64,000 bases of DNA. Source: Halocaridina rubra. Taxonomy: Eukaryota > Arthropoda > Malacostraca > Decapoda > Atyidae. The notes beneath the pieces are model-generated. The model saw only the letters and a program-made list of their open reading frames with translations. It ran no database searches and had not been told where the DNA came from. Within the stretch, counting starts at the first letter, position 1. Every line of letters begins with the position of its first letter. The stretch is from assembly GCA_037179515.1 (NCBI GenBank), contig JAXCGZ010015151.1, forward strand, positions 97,501 through 161,500, in the 5' to 3' direction. A program made the position numbers and the translations under genes. Shown piece by piece: positions 47,403-60,374 of the stretch.

Positions 47403-50280
47403 CACAAAAAAGGTAAAAAAAAAATCTATAGAAACGAGATATGTACAGTATATGTTTATAAGAATTTTTACCTGTTAAAGACAAATACCTGTCATAAGAA
47501 AGCTTTATAGTGCGAGTGGATCTGATCAACCCTATTTACTGAGAAGTTTTTGTTTTCAATAGGTGCAGAGAGCATATTAAAAAAAAGCAATATAGAAAAT
47601 TTCTGGTAATTATGAGATTATTTTTGTGATAAACTCTGATGTTTAAGTCCTCAGTTCAAGAGTTAAAGACAAATTTGATGTCAGTAGGTGAATTTAAAAT
47701 GAAATGGGATTAATAAAATCTCGAAATTTTTCTCAGTTTACTTTTTTCAACATGACAAATTGCATTGAAACTAGTCAAGTGGTTATAAATGGCTAAAAAA
47801 AAAAAATAGAAAGAGCAAGACTAAATTAAACTCTACAATCCTCACCCAGACTAACAACTGTATTAAAGTATGAAAAAAGTATCTCTCTAAACTGACTCTT
47901 ACAAAAGGCTAAGAATATGAGAGTGCAATTATTCCTCATACACCACCATTTTTGTTTTAAATATAAAATAGCTCTGAAGAGTGTGTTTCTCTATACAATT
48001 TATAATGGAGTACAGTACGTTCTGTCCTGTAACTGTCTAACTAATACATTTAATAATGCAATAGACCTTAAATATTGTAGTTTTTTGAAGACTAAATACC
48101 TTTTTCCTTTATGACACTCTCAATATCTCTGAACCCTTGCATGAGCTCTTGATAAAGTGCCAGGCATTTAAGAAACATGGACCTCCACTCCCGAAGATTC
48201 TCACTTCAGTAATTAGGCCAATTCCACGTTCTTCATCTCCCTTGTCTCAACTTGTAGAATAAATGAATTAAGGACCTTCAGGAGGGGGGACAGCCTTCAT
48301 ACGCAACTTGCTGATGGTACCCCATCAATTCAGACAGATTCAGCTACCTTGGTGAAGAATGAATTTTCAAAATATTTTTTGAAGGTAGTCATCATGAAAC
48401 AGTTCCTGAACAGCAACTCTGTCCTGTGAATACCTTACAGAATGATATTAATATTTCTTCCCATAGTAAGACTTTTTACAAATGCAAATGTCTCTAAGAT
48501 TCTTTGCTATCCCATCCACAATGTAAAAACTTTTCCCATGTCATAAAGAAAATTGCCACTACAGAAACACTCAATAACTTTTTTGATCGACAGGACATCT
48601 GCAACGCATCATTGGATGGTCTTCTCAAAAGGTAATTGTGAGGCACTCTAGAGGATATTCAAAAGAGTGAAAGCTTGTACTGTACCATCATTATAGGAAC
48701 AAATTATAACATTTTTGTCTACAGTGGACTGGAAGGACGTACGATATCCAATTGAGTTGTGAACATTATGTATTTTACCCTCATCAAGTTTGTTGTAATT
48801 ATTCTCAATAGTCTGTATCTTATAAACTCATTCAGGTATGGTATAAAATTTATTTTTGTTTCAAAGAGGATTTTTTCCCATATTCCTTAGTATTACTTCT
48901 TGTTTGTATGAAACATTTAATTCTACAACTATTTCAACTGTTACATTAAGTCTTTACAGGACTACTGTTATATTTAAGCTTAAAATGATGTTATTTCATG
49001 TTTGCTTGCACTACTTATATGTATTTTCATTTATCTAGATTCCTTCAGAGCCCCGGCGCATGAACCCATATATACGTACCTAACTTGTGATAGAGGTCAA
49101 TAACTGTTCAGGGGAAAGCTCAGGTATTAAGAGAAAAAATGAGGAAACACACGTAAATATTGGTTCTATTTTCTTTCAAGAGGTCTGGAATTCCTCTTTC
49201 ACCTTCCAGAGATGCAATGTTTGTGATAATTTTGACGGGATGCAAAGATAAAAACAGAGAAAAGATACTTTCACGAAAAGCAACACATTATCCAACCTAC
49301 TTACCAAAACCTGGATCTTGGAAGATTATTTTTATGCCCGTGAGATAGAATGAAGGCACCGGTTTGGTAACAAGTGAAAGAAAGCAGGACGAATTTTTCT
49401 CTGAGCTCTCCAATATCTGGGGCATAGCTCCCATCAGCTGTAGAGCCTGTATAAAGCATCACCCATGTAAACGTGTGGCTGTAACTATAATCAGCGTCTA
49501 TATCGATCGTGACACGATTCCTGATAGGCTACTCCTCCACCACAGAGCGACACTTGATAGGTTGCATGAAGACTGAGAAAAATACCCTTTTCATCTAGTG
49601 AAGCATTTTAAAATTCAAAGTTAGACAAGAATGTTTCTTTATAATATGTAAAGCTGAAACCATACCTTTCGTGCCCTTGTCTGTTGGGTGATAGTGAACT
49701 GCAAGCTCTGCAAAAGAACGGTTCCTTTCTGTTTTCCAAAAAAAGGGAGTACAGTATTCAGGTCATATGCTTCCTTCTTGAGAAAGAGAAACCTAGTAAA
49801 GGGAGATGTTTCTCATCTGTTAGAGATGTTTTTTCTCATGGTGATCCTTACAGATTGTGCCCAATGGAGACACTTACAAAATACAGTACCTGAATTTCAG
49901 AAGTACTCTTACCTTGGGTTGGGGATAAAATTAATTCTAATGTTGCTTACATGTCACAGAGGTAGCTAAAAGGAATGGAGGGATAAGATGCTGGTATATC
50001 TTCCTCCCCGAGTTTAAGTTGTTGCCATAAAGCAACTGATTAAAGCACTGAATGTAGGGTGTGATAAAGCTTTACAGATTAGTCTTTTGTTCAGGTGTGG
50101 CCAACCTACTAGTAAAACAGCATATGACTTCAAGCATGAAAAATATTTTTAAAGGATGCCCTGCTTGATGGACCCATGCAGTAAAAGAACTTCACAGTAC
50201 AGAAACTTCCCTACTTACGAACAACCGAGTTATAAACATTCACAGATATGAACAGAAACTTACCCATTATCTACCCAAGA
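47403..50280. other. Intergenic AT-rich region, nothing firm
   Basis: Many short open frames but none with a recognisable domain or repeat relation. Decayed transposon DNA is likely but not shown. Confidence 0.4.
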
Positions 50281-50451
50281 GGTAAACAGCAGCATCCAAG
50301 GAGGATGGAGCAACTGGAAAAGGGCATCTGGGGTGTTGTGTGACCAGAGGATAAATGTGAAACTGAAGGGAAAAGTGCATAAAACTGTAGTGAAACCTGC
50401 AATGACATATGGAGCAGAGACCTGGCCCATGAAGATATCTTATGAAAAGAA
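50281..50451 (+). pseudogene. RTE-like LINE ORF, left part (interrupted)
   Basis: In one frame: GVLCDQRINVKLKGKVHKTV then VKPAMTYGAETWPMKISYEK. This motif series is typical of the C-terminal part of RTE-type reverse transcriptases. The frame stops at 50451, where an L2/jockey-like LINE is inserted in reverse; it resumes at 52547 with MDVAEMRMLRRMVG. Confidence 0.8.
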
Positions 50452-52546
50452 AATCAAATCAAAATCAAATCAAAACATTTATTTCCATTTTGTACAATGG
50501 TTATTCAACATTAATAGTAACTTATAAGTAGACATGTAATTAAACTATTAAATAAGAGGGTTAGACATATAGTTAAATTAAATGTAGCTTTCATAGAAAA
50601 TAATAATGCTGTACTAAAAATGTTAACAATAATGTTAATAATAAAGTAGTAAGTATGCCACTAGATACAGGATCGTTATTATCGGCATCATTTCCATATT
50701 TGTTTCCTTACAATGAGAATAATTAGTTCTTAATGAGCAGCAACTATTTGTCCAAAAGAAAACTATATAGTTTGCCTTTGAAAGCTGTGAAGGAGGATGC
50801 ATTTTTAAGATGCTCTGGAATATTATTCCAGAGTGTTGGCCCTTTGATAGTAATCATCTTTGAACCTGCTTCTGTGTTTGTTCTGTGAAGAAAGAGCTCA
50901 CTGCTCTGTCTTGTGTTGGTTCCCCTTATATCCCTGACTGTTTTTAAATCAAATAGCCAGCTAGGATAATGATGGTCCAAAATTTTGAATACAAAAACAT
51001 AAATAGCATAAGCGACCTTATTTTCTGCCCGCAGCCACCCAAGTTTATTGAGAGCTGGTGTGATGTGGTCATATTTTCTTATTCCTCCCAGGGCAACTCG
51101 AGCTGCAAAATTAATAAGCTTCTGTATTCTGTTTATCTGAGTCTTAGTGGTAGATCCCCAAACAGTTGTGCAGTAATTAATGTGACTTAGGGCTAGAGAT
51201 TCAACAACAGTTATTCGAGTGGTAGTCTCAAAATTGTCTTTTATACGTGATAAGTACATTAATGTTCCTGTAACCTTTTTGCATACTTTATCTATGTGGG
51301 AATCAAACAACATGTGGTTATCAAAGTGAATTCCTAGGTTTTTGACTGTTTTGCTAGGTGTGATAATATTGTCGCAAAAATTAATTGTTGTGTTTTCTGG
51401 AATTTGTGCTATGTGGAACCTTGAACCAATATATATGCACTGTGTTTTACTTTCGTTAATTAACAGCCCAATTTCTTGGAAATAGGTTTTAATTTTTGAC
51501 AGAGTGTTTTATGCTCTTAAATTTGGCTCTGGGAGGTTATTAATATCACCACTAAGGAGTAGTTGAGTGTCATCTGCATATTGTACGACTAGACAGTCAG
51601 AAATGAAAGAAGATAGATCATTTACGTAAATGGAGAAGAGGATAGGACCAAGTACTGATCCCTGTGGAACACCGAATGATACATCCTTTGGCACAGAGAT
51701 AATGTTGTTAAGACGTATGGACTGTTTACGATTAGATAGATACTCGCTAAACCAGCTTGGATCAATATTTAAGTTAATACATTTACTTAAAAGAATTTCA
51801 TGGTTTACACTGTCGAAGGCTTTTGATAAGTCTAACAAAATTAGTATAGATATTTTTTTCATATCTATATTATTATATATACTATTCGTAACTTTAAGCA
51901 GTGCAGTTTCCGTCGAGAGTTTTGGTCTGAAACCATGTTGGCTAATCGTTAGTAGTCTATTTGATTCTAAATATGACATAAGTTGGCATGCAACAATTTT
52001 TTCTAATATTTTAGAGAAAATGGGTAGCAGGGAAATGGGACGATAGTTTGTCACATCTTCTCTGTCCCCCTTTTTATGCAGAGGTATTACATGTGATAAT
52101 TTCCAAGAGTCAGGAAACTTTTTAGTAACAATGGAAGTGTTCATAATAGTTAGAATATTGGATGCAATCATGGGTAGAGCATCTTTGATGAACTGAAATG
52201 GTATACCATCTGAACCATAAGAGCCAGAGTTTCTTAGGCTCTTTATGGTAAGAATTAGGGTAGCACAATCTATAGGAGTTAGCTTGAAGTACTCTCTTGT
52301 GTTTTCATTGGAAGAATTGTCATTTAAGCAATTACTCATATTCACTGAGTTGATGTTTTCTTGAGTTTTTTCATATGTATTTTTGCCAACGTTAGCAAAA
52401 TAGTTATTAAAGTTATCTGCTTTGTCTTTCAACTCCGTAATATTTTCATAACTTTCCGAGGTACTCTTTTCATTTGGTATCATGCTTCTTATCACTTTCC
52501 ATGTTGCTGCTGTATCATGTCTAGAGTCATTAAATTGTTTTTTGTA
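50452..52546 (-). mobile_element. L2/jockey-like LINE, 5'-truncated, nested in an RTE-like LINE
   Basis: Minus-strand element of about 2.1 kb. It starts within the ORF just before the RT domain (NFYKKQFNDSRHDTAATWKV) and ends with a short tandem tail, TTTGA/TTTTGA repeats at 50452-50480, in place of poly(A). The endonuclease half is missing. It sits inside an RTE-like reading frame. Confidence 0.85.
50744..52495 (-). pseudogene. L2/jockey-like reverse transcriptase, one in-frame stop
   Basis: Continuous frame apart from a TAA at 51509-51511. RT landmarks in order: VIPLHKKGDREDVTNYRPIS, ISQHGFRPKLSTETALLK, LILLDLSKAFDSVNHEILL, FGVPQGSVLGPILFSIYVND and VVQYADDTQLL with the YADD catalytic pair intact. 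After the stop come SLALSHINYCTTVWGSTT and IPEHLKNASSFTAFKGKLYS, the usual C-terminal region. A single stop and otherwise conserved motifs indicate a fairly recent copy. 584 codons. Confidence 0.88.
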
Positions 52547-52893
52547 AAATGGATGTGGCAGAAATGAGGATGCTTAGAAGGATGGTTGGAATCAAAAGAA
52601 ATTATACGATTAGGAATGATTTAGTAAGAGGAACAACTAAAGTTATAGAAGTGTTTAAGAAAATCAAAGAAAAGAGGCTTCACTGGTTCGGACAAGTCAT
52701 GAGGGGGGATCAGGAGTATGTTGGGAGGAGAGTGTTAGAGATGGAGGTGCCAGGTAGGAGGAGGAGGGGGAGACCAAAGAGAAGGTGGATGGAGTGTGTA
52801 ACACCTGATATGGAGCAAAAAGATATTACAGGGGATGACGTCGAAAATAGGAATCGTTGGAAACAGCTTTCCAAAAATAGCGACACTGCATAA
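52547..52893 (+). pseudogene. RTE-like LINE ORF, right part with C-terminus
   Basis: MDVAEMRMLRRMVGIKRNYT, RLHWFGQVMRGDQEYVGRRV and LEMEVPGRRRRGRPKRRWME then stop: the conserved tail of RTE-like proteins. It joins directly to the part ending at 50451 when the nested element is removed. Confidence 0.85.
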
Positions 52894-53860
52894 GCGGGAA
52901 AAGCTGTAGTGAAAGAAGTATTAATTATATATTACTGCACCGTACTGTATTATTACTGTATTAAAATTTATTAATACTGTATACTCTATATTTTACGTAG
53001 TAGTTAAGTGTCTAAGTACTGTGCAGTACTGTATAAGTATGTACTGTACAGTGTATTTTTTTACCTAAACAAGAACTTTACTTAGGAACGGACTTCTAGA
53101 GCTAAACACGTTCGTAATTTGGGGAGTGTCTGTATTTGCAAACTCATCAGATGTGCTTAGTTGATGCCACTCCCTGAGAAAAATGACGAGTCAAGTTTTA
53201 TCTCTGCTTGCTTAATATCCTTAGTATCTTATTGTATAAGATTCTTACACTCAATGACAAACCAGGGTCATCACAGTAAGTATTTATCAACGGTAACATA
53301 ACAAAAGATAAGCGTGCAATCCTATTTTGCACAAACTTGGGGGATTAAGAATGAGCTCCCTCTATATGTTATGGTATTTATACGCTCAGAGAGAGAAGGG
53401 CCTTGAGAGAAAAATGACAGGTGACAGAGGCAAAAGTGGTGGCTCATCAAAAAATAGCGACCATATAAAGCTGAGGAAGAAGAAGCAAAGGAGCTTTTAC
53501 ATACGTCTTTCTTGATTCTGCCATCATATCAATGCATCATAATTACTTATATTTATAATTCTATTTACAGTTGTATTTGTTTCAGTGTATTCCATACATA
53601 AATTACCTCTTTCCTAGCTTTGTTCTATTTCTATCCTCTATATTCCTTTTTGTACCTGTCAGGCAAAAGAGCAATATAAAAAAAAGGTTGCGAGTTGATT
53701 AATTTGATGTTTCATACCTTTACATTCAGCAAGCTTGGGGGTTAGGAAATAATAACTTTTCATATGTAATTCCAACAGAATGCAGGTGGGGATTTGAGGT
53801 ACATGATGTATTGGTGCCACTTTAGCATGCAGTCTACTTCACTATCTGTAATATCTTGTA
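52894..53860. other. RTE-like 3' flank and AT-rich DNA
   Basis: Contains tactgta/tacagta-rich sequence near 52940-53060 and a block tcgtaatttggggagtgtct related in reverse to ctccccaacttactaacgag near 28935. No gene. Confidence 0.45.
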
Positions 53861-53864
53861 CCCT

Positions 53865-53980
53865 TACCTAACCTAACAAGGTTAGAGTAGATTAGTTTGG
53901 TTATGTTACAATGCTACTGTGTCTTAACCTGACCTAACCAAACTAAGCTAACCTAACCTTGTTATGTTAGGTTACTGTAA
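53865..53980. repeat. Interstitial CCTAA-type (TTAGG-like) repeat with inverted symmetry
   Basis: Short runs cctaacctaac on the left and taacctaaccttg on the right face each other (ttatgttaggttac), with further ctaacc motifs between. The unit resembles the arthropod telomere repeat TTAGG but the runs are only two or three units long. Confidence 0.5.
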
Positions 53981-55347
53981 AATATACTACAGATAGTGAG
54001 GTAGCCTGCACTCAAATGTAGCAACGCTGTATCTTTGGAGCTGTGGAACGGTTGATTAAGGCAGCTTTCTTTTCTAAATGCAACACTGGGATGAGCATAT
54101 ATTATTGCCTTAATCAGGCCTGGACACAAAGAAAACATTGTGAAGAAAAAGCAGCAGCTTAAGGACAAGACAAAAATAAGAGCCAACTATACATTACGGT
54201 AAGAATTTATTTGTGAATAAAAGTCATAAGTAATTTGTCATTCAAATTATTACTGACAACTATCCAAGAAAATCATCTTGGACAGCTTCTCTACTTAAAC
54301 CCTACGTAATGGAAGGAAAACCAAAATTACTCCATTTATGTGCTCCATAGCCCCTTATTTCTAACTGCATTTTCCTATTAACATCAAATTCTTCTCTAGA
54401 AGTTTTCACCATTTCACGGTCACTGATTTTCCTACAAAACTATATTCTTGGGTAATCAAAAGAGGTTGGTCAACTCTCTCATTGATGCTTGTTCAGGATG
54501 AAACACATCACTGCATACAAACACAATAAGGAAAACTGCACTACTGACAACCACATATGTCAACAACACAACATAAAATTCCTGAGAGCTTTAAGAGAGT
54601 GCCCGGAATTGGCAGTGGCCTTCCTCAGGGACTCAGAGCTGTTCGGCAAGACAGCCTAAGGAACATCTAAAACAACAACAAGTCTGGATAATGTCGAATA
54701 ATTCAAATTCATACCTGGTGATAAAAATTTATATTAAACATCTCTTTCTGGAAGTGATTGAGCAACTGGACATGTGGTGCAAGAGAGGATAAGCTCAATT
54801 ATATCTAAAAGCTTGAATTAGAGGTAAAGCTACAGAGCTGGAGGAGGAGTTTGGTAAGGAATATGGAAGACAAAAATATGAGTAAATATTGAAAAAGGTT
54901 TTAGAAATTCATTAGGTATGAACTTGCTCCTGTTCACTACTTTTTAGGCAAAAATATTACATGAATGTGCAATGGAACATAATAGTATTTCTCAAATTTT
55001 ATATTTTGATGATGGCCTTCCAGCGGAGTTTGGATGTGAAGGACATTAAGAATGAAGTAATTATCATTATTAATTACGAAATTCTTATTGTATTAAACAT
55101 TAAGTAGTTTTACCTGTGTGTATGACATTGCATAATCTGACACAATTTCTTGTGTGAATGGATATTTTTCGTTGTCATTTCTTGCTTTGCGCTCAAAACC
55201 TACTTTTTTTAAGCCAAGATAATATTAAGTAGTGTTAAGGTACTGGACAAACCAATGAAGATCCTGTTGGAACCACTGTGAGATGGTAGTGGTATACAAG
55301 TGCTGCATTCCTGCAAAAGCACAAGAATATTTTTTGATCTGGATTAT
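53981..55347. other. Intergenic; no gene recognised
   Basis: AT-rich unique-looking sequence. Short open frames lack domains. Confidence 0.4.
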
Positions 55348-55349
55348 AA

Positions 55350-55395
<46 letters not shown>

Positions 55396-55412
55396 TAGTA
55401 ATAATAATAATA
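55350..55412. repeat. (AAT)n microsatellite
   Basis: About 20 ATA/AAT triplets with one interruption (aaaatag). The poly-Asn and poly-Leu open frames across it are artefacts. Confidence 0.93.
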
Positions 55413-55454
55413 ATTTTGTGTTAAAATTAGTCATCATTTTCGGAGTGGACACAA

Positions 55455-55578
55455 AAAGTGTGGGGCCGGGGAATTAACGCTGGATGGCCTTCCTTAAGAA
55501 CCCCACGGTGGTTTTGATCATGGGTCTGTCAATTCCGGAGCTGAGAACTCTGACCACTCGGCTACTGTGGTCCTCCTT
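55455..55578 (-). repeat. SINE family A copy, reverse
   Basis: gctggatggccttccttaag body and, at the right end, gaccactcggctactgtggt, the reverse of the tRNA-like head seen at 10183. Confidence 0.8.
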
Positions 55579-56604
55579 TTTAATCTAAGTTAACGTACTT
55601 AAATATTAAAGTTATTGATGCTAAACAGAAATCGGCGTATCAATAACAACAATTCAAGTACAAATGAAAACATATAAACATACTGGAGGTTATATCAATA
55701 AATATTAAGTAACCTTTGTAATAAGATATCTATTCTTAAGCATTCAAATCCTGGAAGAAGTCCCCTAATATGAATAATAATATGGGATAATTTTTACAAT
55801 TAAATGCATAAGAATATAGGTCTTACACCAAGTTTGAGCAACGAGGTCATGCAAGTTAAAACGGAAGTAAGAAAGGGAAAATCAAGGAAAATAGAATCAT
55901 GTCTTTGATACGAATGAAAGGTCGTCTGCAAGAATACTATACAGGTATTTATCAGTCCCATTTCATGAACACAGCAGCTAACCAAGTTTATTTGCTTTCA
56001 CATGAGAAAGGCAGAGAAGAAATTTACCATAACAAAATTCACAGAGGTATTATTGTACTAATTTATGTCTCCGCTGAACTGCCAAGGGAAGAAGATACAT
56101 ATTTCTATACCAGAGAGGGAGAAAAATATTATTTCTATATCAGTCTTGTACACTTATTTCCGTGGTGTACTGAATCTATTATCTATCATTACAAAAGAGA
56201 AAATGTACACTTATTTCTAGAGTATACTGAATAAGACGCCAAGCACTATACTGGGGTAAGTGCCAAAACTTTAAAGGCCAGAAAACAAAATAACATTTTT
56301 GCTACTTAAAAATTTTTATATAATGGTAGCTGCTCATGCTATAGTGATATTTTTTGACCATTTCCCATACAGTCTTTTAGCAAGGTCTTGTTTTGAACGT
56401 ATAGAGGGATGATGTCTGTGGGTGCTTGGCAGCCAATTTTGGTGCACAGCCCGGTATAATACCAAGTACCTCAAATAGTCTATGAATTAAATGTATCTAT
56501 TGCTTAAACCTAAATATGTGATGTTGTAGCTATTGGCTGTATATAATAACAACTAAATTAGTTATATGCACACTAATAAAATAGAATGACAGCAATAATA
56601 TAGC
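55579..56604. other. Intergenic; one unassigned 111-codon frame
   Basis: A plus-strand frame at 55899-56234 (MSLIRMKGRLQEYYTGIYQS onward) has no domain I recognise and an AT-rich composition like its surroundings. It is left as unassigned, not as a gene. Confidence 0.35.
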
Positions 56605-56757
56605 AGCAGCTCAGTTGTAGAGTTTGCGAGTTGTGAAGTGACTAATGCGGGTCCTATCCCACCACAGGGAGTCAGGAAGGGTATTCAACCTTCTTCCACT
56701 AGCTCCAAAATGCGTCTACCCTCATTTGTATGGGTATTCACTGCGACAAAAAATGCA
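56605..56757 (+). repeat. SINE family A copy
   Basis: gcagctcagttgtagagttt head, gtcaggaagggtattcaacc body and gtctaccctcatttgtatgg tail. Confidence 0.7.
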
Positions 56758-57014
56758 TTACACTCATTTCCTTTTATTTTGTTAACATGATGCCGTATTT
56801 CACTGAAGCCAAAAGGGAGGCACTTCAGAATGACCAAAGGATGGGCAGCAGGCCTTCATCATACCCTCCCTATCCTCTCTACCTTTATCGGACATTGTGA
56901 CAACAAAAATAAAAAAAAAATTAAATAAGCTCTTACAAAACACAGGAAATCAAAGTGCGAAATTCTTTCTCCCTCCTATACTAGGGAATAGTATTCATAA
57001 TATAATCCTCGTTT

Positions 57015-57172
57015 TATGTGTCACTATTAGTTCCCAATATGGGAGTGGACACAGATTGAATGATGATGCGGAATTGAGGTAGGATGCCCTTTCTAACGCC
57101 CCAAGGTGGGTTTCCTAGCAAGCCTGTCAATTCCTGCGTCGATTATCCTTACCAAAAGGATACTGTGGTTTC
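57015..57172 (-). repeat. SINE family A copy, reverse
   Basis: tgtcactattagttcccaat tail, gtaggatgccctttctaacg body, gccccaaggtgggtttccta and a decayed tRNA-like head at the right. Confidence 0.75.
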
Positions 57173-58261
<1,089 letters not shown>

Positions 58262-58740
58262 CATCTCTGTATGATATCATATTAATACTTACATAACACG
58301 TATCATAAAATGCTAATGTAAATTCCCAGCTGGTTCACAAGAGGATAAATATACTGCCTTGCCTAGGACATCTGCTTGAAAGTGGTGATGATCTTGCGGT
58401 TTTCTGCACATATACTGTAGATATTTTGAGCCCCAAAAGGCAAATATCTCTTCTAGCGAGTCTATGATTACCATTTTTTTATTGCTTATTGGAGACTGCT
58501 TTGATTCATTTCTCAGGCTGAAAGAAAAACTGCATTGAGAGTAATGCATGGCATAAGAATGGTTCTAGTACAGGTTATATGCAGAATATGATCCTCTTTG
58601 CATGAATTTTTAAACCCAATTTAAATTATGCAATGAGCAGAAGATATAATCCTGTAATTAGACAGGAATATTACATATACCATTCCAATTTACTCTGTTT
58701 TTTGGGAATTCTTTAGATCTCTTTCATTCCTAACAACCCC

Positions 58741-58911
<171 letters not shown>

Positions 58912-58984
58912 TAAACACCTGGGGCTACAAGGCATACAGGCACTCAGCAAAATATCAAACAACAGTTACGTGCTTAACATAATT

Positions 58985-59740
58985 TTCAACATCAAAATGT
59001 AAGGTAATGAGAATGGGTACAAGTGCAAGAAGGCCCAAGCTTGACTACTCGGTGGCTGGAGTACAACTTCAAGAGACAGAAAATGAGAGAGATCTAGGAG
59101 TAAACATACTGGCAGATTTGTCTCCAGAAATACATATAAATGGCATAGTAAGGGCAGCATATGCATTCTTATCAAATGTAAGGGTAGCCTTCAGGCACAT
59201 GGACAAGGAAATGTTCAGAAATATTTATGTAACCTATGTGAGGCCAAAACTCGAATATGCAGCCCCCTTTTGGAATCCACACTTGAAAAAGCACATAGCT
59301 AAGTTTGAAAAAGTTCAAAGACATGCCACGAAACTGGTGCCAGAAATACGCAATCTCAGTTATGATGAGAGGCTGAGGGAATTAGACTTAACATCACTCG
59401 AAGCTAGAAGAGTGAGGGGGGATATGGTGACAGTCTTTAAATTCCTTCATGGTTATGATAGAGTGGATAGGGATCGATATTTTGATATGGCTGGCTTTAG
59501 AACTAGAGGTCATAGTTTGAAGCTTGGTAAGAAAACTTGTTTGCAGGATGTAAGGAAATACTTTTTCAGTGTAAGAGTAGTTGATAATTGGAATTGGCTA
59601 AGCGAGGAGGTAGTTAATGCTATCTCAATCCATAGTTTTAAGGACAGGTATGATAAGTATCACTAAGTCTAAAATGGAACCGATCAGGAGACGGGAAGAT
59701 ACGAGCTTTGGGCTCTTTCCCGTAAACACAATTAGGTAAT
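58985..59740 (+). pseudogene. C-terminal fragment of a CR1-like LINE ORF2 with 3' UTR (best copy)
   Basis: A 220-codon open frame (59007-59666) with ERDLGVNILADLSPEIHING, IYVTYVRPKLEYAAPFWNPH, HATKLVPEIRNLSYDERLRE, RRVRGDMVTVFKFLHGYDRV and VVDNWNWLSEEVVNAISIHS, the post-RT domain of CR1-group LINEs. The frame is intact but begins after the catalytic core, so it is a 5'-truncated insertion. The 3' UTR (tggaaccgatcaggagacgg ... cacaattaggtaatcac) matches ends at 42630 and 63938. Confidence 0.85.
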
Positions 59741-60374
59741 CACAATCTCCTGACCCAACAAATACCCCAAAACACACTATTCCATTTGGCCCATTACACT
59801 ATTTTGTACCCTCTAAAAGATACCAAATGAATAATAATTAAGGAAATAACACCTCGCAATTCTTTAGCTCATCACGAGGTTTTAGACTCTAAAGGAACAG
59901 TTGCCGGGTTTATTCCACTGAAAAGCCTACATGGGAGTGGAAACTCTGGGTAGTTTACAGTTTCGCGGGCCACGCCGCTTAACGACCTCATCCCTCCACT
60001 CAGGTAAGTAGTTCGACTGAAGGTTAGGTAAGTATTTTCAGTTAGGATAGTATGGTGGGGGGGGTCCCCAGGGGAAGAAGCCCCCCTGGCTAAGAGATTA
60101 GGTAAGTATTTTTAGTTCGGATAGTAAAAAATTGTTTCGCATGACTATTGTCACCATTTTTGTTGTGTGTTCATCCGCCAGTTCTCTAGTCAGAGCCTAT
60201 CGCCATCTTTTGGTAGGTTTTGAACATTGGTATGGCCCACTAAACTGTAGGTGTTCCAAAACTTTTGTAAACACTTTACAAAGGCCCTTTTACAGACCTG
60301 AAACAAAGAAATAATAACAACACTTTTTGTGTACAATAACACAAAATGATGGACGGACCAATTATTTTGCACAC
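59741..60374. other. Intergenic with a diverged repeat
   Basis: ctaaaggaacagttgccggg and aaaagcctacatgggagtgg near 59890-59945 relate in reverse to 27940-27985. A run of ggggggggtcc is near 60057. No gene. Confidence 0.4.

Noticed and set aside
55283..55477. Poly-Asn protein
   Set aside because: It is a translated AAT triplet repeat, with poly-Leu on the other strand.
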